Positions 61,766 through 64,000 of a stretch of DNA of 64,000 nt are shown in pieces (the stretch's first letter is position 1; each line of letters begins with the position of its first letter). The stretch spans positions 2,852,001-2,916,000 of the forward strand of contig NZ_CP094533.1 in the NCBI RefSeq assembly GCF_022811605.1, read 5' to 3'. This DNA comes from Agromyces soli. GTDB lineage: Bacteria > Actinomycetota > Actinomycetes > Actinomycetales > Microbacteriaceae. The position numbers and the translations under genes are program-made. Under the pieces are notes generated by a model. It did not search any database, had not been told where the DNA came from, and saw only the letters and a list, made by a program, of their open reading frames with translations.

Positions 61766-63028
61766 ATGTCGGATCTCGATCTCCAGGTGCTCGACCGTCG
61801 CTTCGCTGCGGCGAAGGAGGCCTCGCGCGCCCTCGGCCGCGCCACCACCAGCACGAAGGACGGGGCGCTCGAGCAGGTCTCGCGCCTGCTCCGCGAGCGG
61901 GTGGGCGAGATCGTGGCGGCGAACGGGGGCGACCTCGACGCCGGGCGCGAGCAGGGCCTCTCGACGGGCCTCCTCGATCGGCTGACCCTCGACGAGCGGC
62001 GCATCGGCGCGATCGCCGACGCGGTGCTCGAGGTCATCGGCCTCGACGATCCGGTGGGGGAGTCCGTGAGCGGCCGCTCCCTGCCGAACGGCGTGCGCAT
62101 CGATCAGGTGCGGGTGCCGCTCGGCGTGGTCGGCGCGATCTACGAGGCTCGCCCGAACGTGACCATCGACATCGCGGTGCTCGCGCTGAAGAGCGGCAAC
62201 GCCGTCGTGCTGCGCGGGGGCAGCGCCGCGGAGCGCACCAACGCCGTGCTCGTGCAGCTGCTCCGCGACGCGCTCGACGCAGCCGGGCTGCCGGGCGACG
62301 CGGTGCAGACCGTCGACGACTTCGGCCGCGCGGGCGCCACCCGCCTCATGCAAGCGCGCGACTTCGTGGACGTGCTCATCCCGCGGGGCAGCGCCGGGCT
62401 CATCCGCGCCGTCGTCGAGCAGGCGAAGGTGCCCGTCATCGAGACCGGAGCCGGGGTCGTCCACATGTATCTCGACGAGAGCGCGCGCGAGGACTGGTCG
62501 GTCGAGCTCGTGCACAACGCGAAGGTGCAGCGTCCGAGCGTCTGCAACGCCCTCGAGACGCTGCTCGTGCACCGCGCCGCCGCCGAGCGGCTGCTGCCGC
62601 CCGTGCTCGCCAGGCTCGAGGCCGCCGGCGTGACGATCCATGCCGACGAGGCGGTGCGCGCACTGCGCCCGGACCTCGCGCCGGTCACCGAGGAGGACTG
62701 GGCGACGGAGCACATGAGCCTCGAGATCTCGGTCGGGGTCGTCGACTCGCTCGACGACGCGCTCGCCCACATCCGGCGCTACTCGACGAAGCACACCGAG
62801 TCGATCGTGACGAACGACCTCGCGAACGCCGAGCGCTTCCTCGACGAGGTCGACGCGGCGGCCGTGATGGTCAACGCGTCCACCCGCTTCACGGACGGCG
62901 CCGAGTTCGGCTTCGGCGCCGAGGTCGGCATCTCGACGCAGAAGCTGCACGCGCGCGGGCCGATGGGCCTGCCGCAGCTCACGAGCACGAAATGGCTGGT
63001 CCGGGGTGCGGGGCACGTGCGCGGCTGA
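61766..63028 (+). CDS. proA: Glutamate-5-semialdehyde dehydrogenase
   Basis: A 420-residue NADPH-dependent reductase, the second step of proline synthesis. Cofactor and family motifs: VPLGVVGAIYEARPNVTIDI, LKSGNAVVLRGGSAAERTN and LIPRGSAGLIRAVVEQAKVP; the catalytic Cys is in KVQRPSVCNALETLLVH; the end is EVGISTQKLHARGPMGLPQL. It follows proB by nine bases yet has its own leaderless promoter. Confidence 0.95.
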   Translation: MSDLDLQVLDRRFAAAKEASRALGRATTSTKDGALEQVSRLLRERVGEIVAANGGDLDAGREQGLSTGLLDRLTLDERRIGAIADAVLEVIGLDDPVGESVSGRSLPNGVRIDQVRVPLGVVGAIYEARPNVTIDIAVLALKSGNAVVLRGGSAAERTNAVLVQLLRDALDAAGLPGDAVQTVDDFGRAGATRLMQARDFVDVLIPRGSAGLIRAVVEQAKVPVIETGAGVVHMYLDESAREDWSVELVHNAKVQRPSVCNALETLLVHRAAAERLLPPVLARLEAAGVTIHADEAVRALRPDLAPVTEEDWATEHMSLEISVGVVDSLDDALAHIRRYSTKHTESIVTNDLANAERFLDEVDAAAVMVNASTRFTDGAEFGFGAEVGISTQKLHARGPMGLPQLTSTKWLVRGAGHVRG

Positions 63029-63053
63029 TCCGTCGAACCCTCTCCGTACTCGG

Positions 63054-63059
63054 TAGACT
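63054..63059 (+). promoter_or_regulatory. -10 element of the small membrane protein / nadD unit
   Basis: TAGACT; start near 63066, leader about 45 bases with AAAGGAA before the ATG at 63111. Confidence 0.5.
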
Positions 63060-63110
63060 GGCCGGAGCGTTCCGCGCGATTCCCGCGCGGGCTACGAAAG
63101 GAATCCACGA

Positions 63111-63317
63111 ATGAGCCTGATGGCCGTTGTTTTCGCCGAGACGGTGCACGCGCGGGAGCTCCCCGTCGAGACCTACGTGTACGGGCTCATCGCGCTCATC
63201 GTCTTCTTCGCGCTCGGCATCGTGACCTACTCGTACCGCGACGTCGCCAACCGGCACCGCGCGAAGTCCGAGGCGTATGCGAAGCGCCACGGCGGGAGCG
63301 AGCACGGCGGCCACTGA
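63111..63317 (+). CDS. Small single-span membrane protein
   Basis: A 68-residue protein with one hydrophobic helix ([20 protein letters not shown], about residues 23-42) and a basic, His/Gly-rich cytoplasmic tail ([20 protein letters not shown]). The N-terminal part [13 protein letters not shown] should lie outside. I do not recognise a named family. It is directly upstream of nadD, 10 bases apart, under a shared promoter. AAAGGAATCC upstream of the ATG supports translation. Confidence 0.75.
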   Translation: MSLMAVVFAETVHARELPVETYVYGLIALIVFFALGIVTYSYRDVANRHRAKSEAYAKRHGGSEHGGH

Positions 63318-63327
63318 GGGTCCTCGA

Positions 63328-63924
63328 ATGAGCGGTGATCGCCGCCCCAGAGTGGGGGTCATGGGCGGAACCTTCGACCCGATCCACCACGGTCACCTGG
63401 TGGCGGCGAGCGAGGTCGCCCAGTCGTTCGACCTCGACGAGGTCGTGTTCGTCCCGACCGGCGAGCCGACCTACAAGACCGTCGTCACGCCGGCCGAGCA
63501 CCGCTACCTCATGACGGTGGTCGCGACCGCCTCGAATCCGCGGTTCACCGTGAGCCGCGTCGACCTCGACCGCGGCAAGCCGACCTACACGATCGACACC
63601 CTGCGCGACATCCGGGCGCAGCGTCCCGACGCCGATCTCTTCTTCATCTCGGGCGCCGACGCGATCGCGCAGATCCTCTCGTGGAAGGACGTCTCGGAGC
63701 TCTGGGAACTCGCCCACTTCGTGGCAGTCACCCGCCCCGGCCACGTGCTTTCCGTGACCGGTCTACCGGAGCAGGACGTAAGCTTGTTGGAGGTCCCGGC
63801 CCTGTCGATCTCCTCGACCGACTGCCGTGACCGCGTGAACCGGGGATTCCCGGTGTGGTATCTGGTGCCCGACGGGGTCGTGCAGTACATCTCGAAGCAC
63901 CATCTGTATCGGAGTGTCGAATGA
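63328..63924 (+). CDS. nadD: Nicotinate-nucleotide adenylyltransferase
   Basis: A 198-residue nucleotidyltransferase that converts nicotinate mononucleotide to deamido-NAD. The substrate loop is [20 protein letters not shown] with the HxGH motif (HHGH), and [13 protein letters not shown] is the C-terminal ISSTxxR motif. ATG 63328 matches the family start; the frame is open to 63277 but that part overlaps the upstream small gene. The stop overlaps the next ATG (ATGA). Confidence 0.95.
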   Translation: MSGDRRPRVGVMGGTFDPIHHGHLVAASEVAQSFDLDEVVFVPTGEPTYKTVVTPAEHRYLMTVVATASNPRFTVSRVDLDRGKPTYTIDTLRDIRAQRPDADLFFISGADAIAQILSWKDVSELWELAHFVAVTRPGHVLSVTGLPEQDVSLLEVPALSISSTDCRDRVNRGFPVWYLVPDGVVQYISKHHLYRSVE

Positions 63925-64000
63925 CGTCGCAGGAACCGCCGCTGACCCGGCGCGAGGCGCGCGAGCGCGAGCGACGGCTGCAGGAGCAGGCCGCCGGCGG
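63921..64000 (+). CDS. Hypothetical protein, N-terminal fragment (continues beyond the window)
   Basis: ATG at 63921 overlaps the nadD stop, and the frame stays open to the end, giving about 26 residues that begin [20 protein letters not shown]. The stretch is strongly charged and probably helical. Too little is present to assign a family. Confidence 0.55.
   Translation, partial: MTSQEPPLTRREARERERRLQEQAAG

Overview
The window is a gene-dense, very GC-rich stretch of actinobacterial core chromosome. RbpA, WhiA, the transaldolase/OpcA pentose-phosphate operon, a translational-type ileS T-box, an ANTAR response regulator next to polA, and many apparently leaderless genes all point to Actinomycetota. 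The gene order pyk, pdtaR, polA, rpsA, coaE, uvrB, uvrA resembles the corresponding mycobacterial block. The compact SUF locus, the absence of yvcK between rapZ and whiA, and the zinc-less RbpA suggest Micrococcales, probably Microbacteriaceae; that family placement is an inference. No insertion sequence, prophage, CRISPR array, toxin-antitoxin pair or defence island was found.

Layout. 1-4.6 kb: end of pyruvate kinase, an SRPBCC protein, tRNA-Leu(CAA), the regulator pdtaR and polA. 4.6-9.6 kb: a DUF885 metallopeptidase-like protein coupled to a TIGR01777 epimerase, then rpsA and a membrane DUF4126 protein. 9.6-19.3 kb: coaE and the nucleotide-excision genes uvrB, uvrA, uvrC, followed by rapZ and whiA. 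19.4-23.9 kb: sodA, then gap-pgk-tpiA, secG and rbpA. 24-32 kb, minus strand: the operon tkt-tal-pgi-zwf-opcA-pgl. 32.3-34.4 kb: convergent heme O and heme A synthases. 34.6-38.8 kb: sufB, sufD, a Rieske ferredoxin, sufC and a SufT-like protein. 38.9-43 kb: a methyltransferase, then the minus-strand valS-GNAT-small protein unit. 43-48.9 kb: a peptide-type ABC transporter operon divergent from a TetR regulator. 48.9-54.6 kb: T-box, ileS, folC, DUF4233 and ndk. 54.7-58.5 kb: VKOR, RNase E/G with a long folded leader, and DUF4031. 58.6-64 kb: rplU, rpmA, obgE, proB, proA, a small membrane protein, nadD and the start of another gene.

How the genes work together. Central carbon flow dominates (lower glycolysis, the whole oxidative and non-oxidative pentose-phosphate route, pyruvate kinase), alongside DNA repair (PolA and UvrABC), translation (S1, L21, L27, ValRS, IleRS, Obg), RNA decay, Fe-S cluster assembly and heme a synthesis for the terminal oxidase.

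I see no obviously new multi-gene system. The most interesting signals are at sequence level: (i) the heptamer GGGGGAG occurs 19 times on the plus strand and, by eye, never on the minus strand, including inside minus-strand genes; (ii) five TAG stop codons also form the first half of the -10 hexamer of the next gene; (iii) about ten genes have a -10 element exactly 6-7 bases before the start codon, implying leaderless mRNAs; and (iv) the rne, ileS and rpsA leaders carry clear structure.
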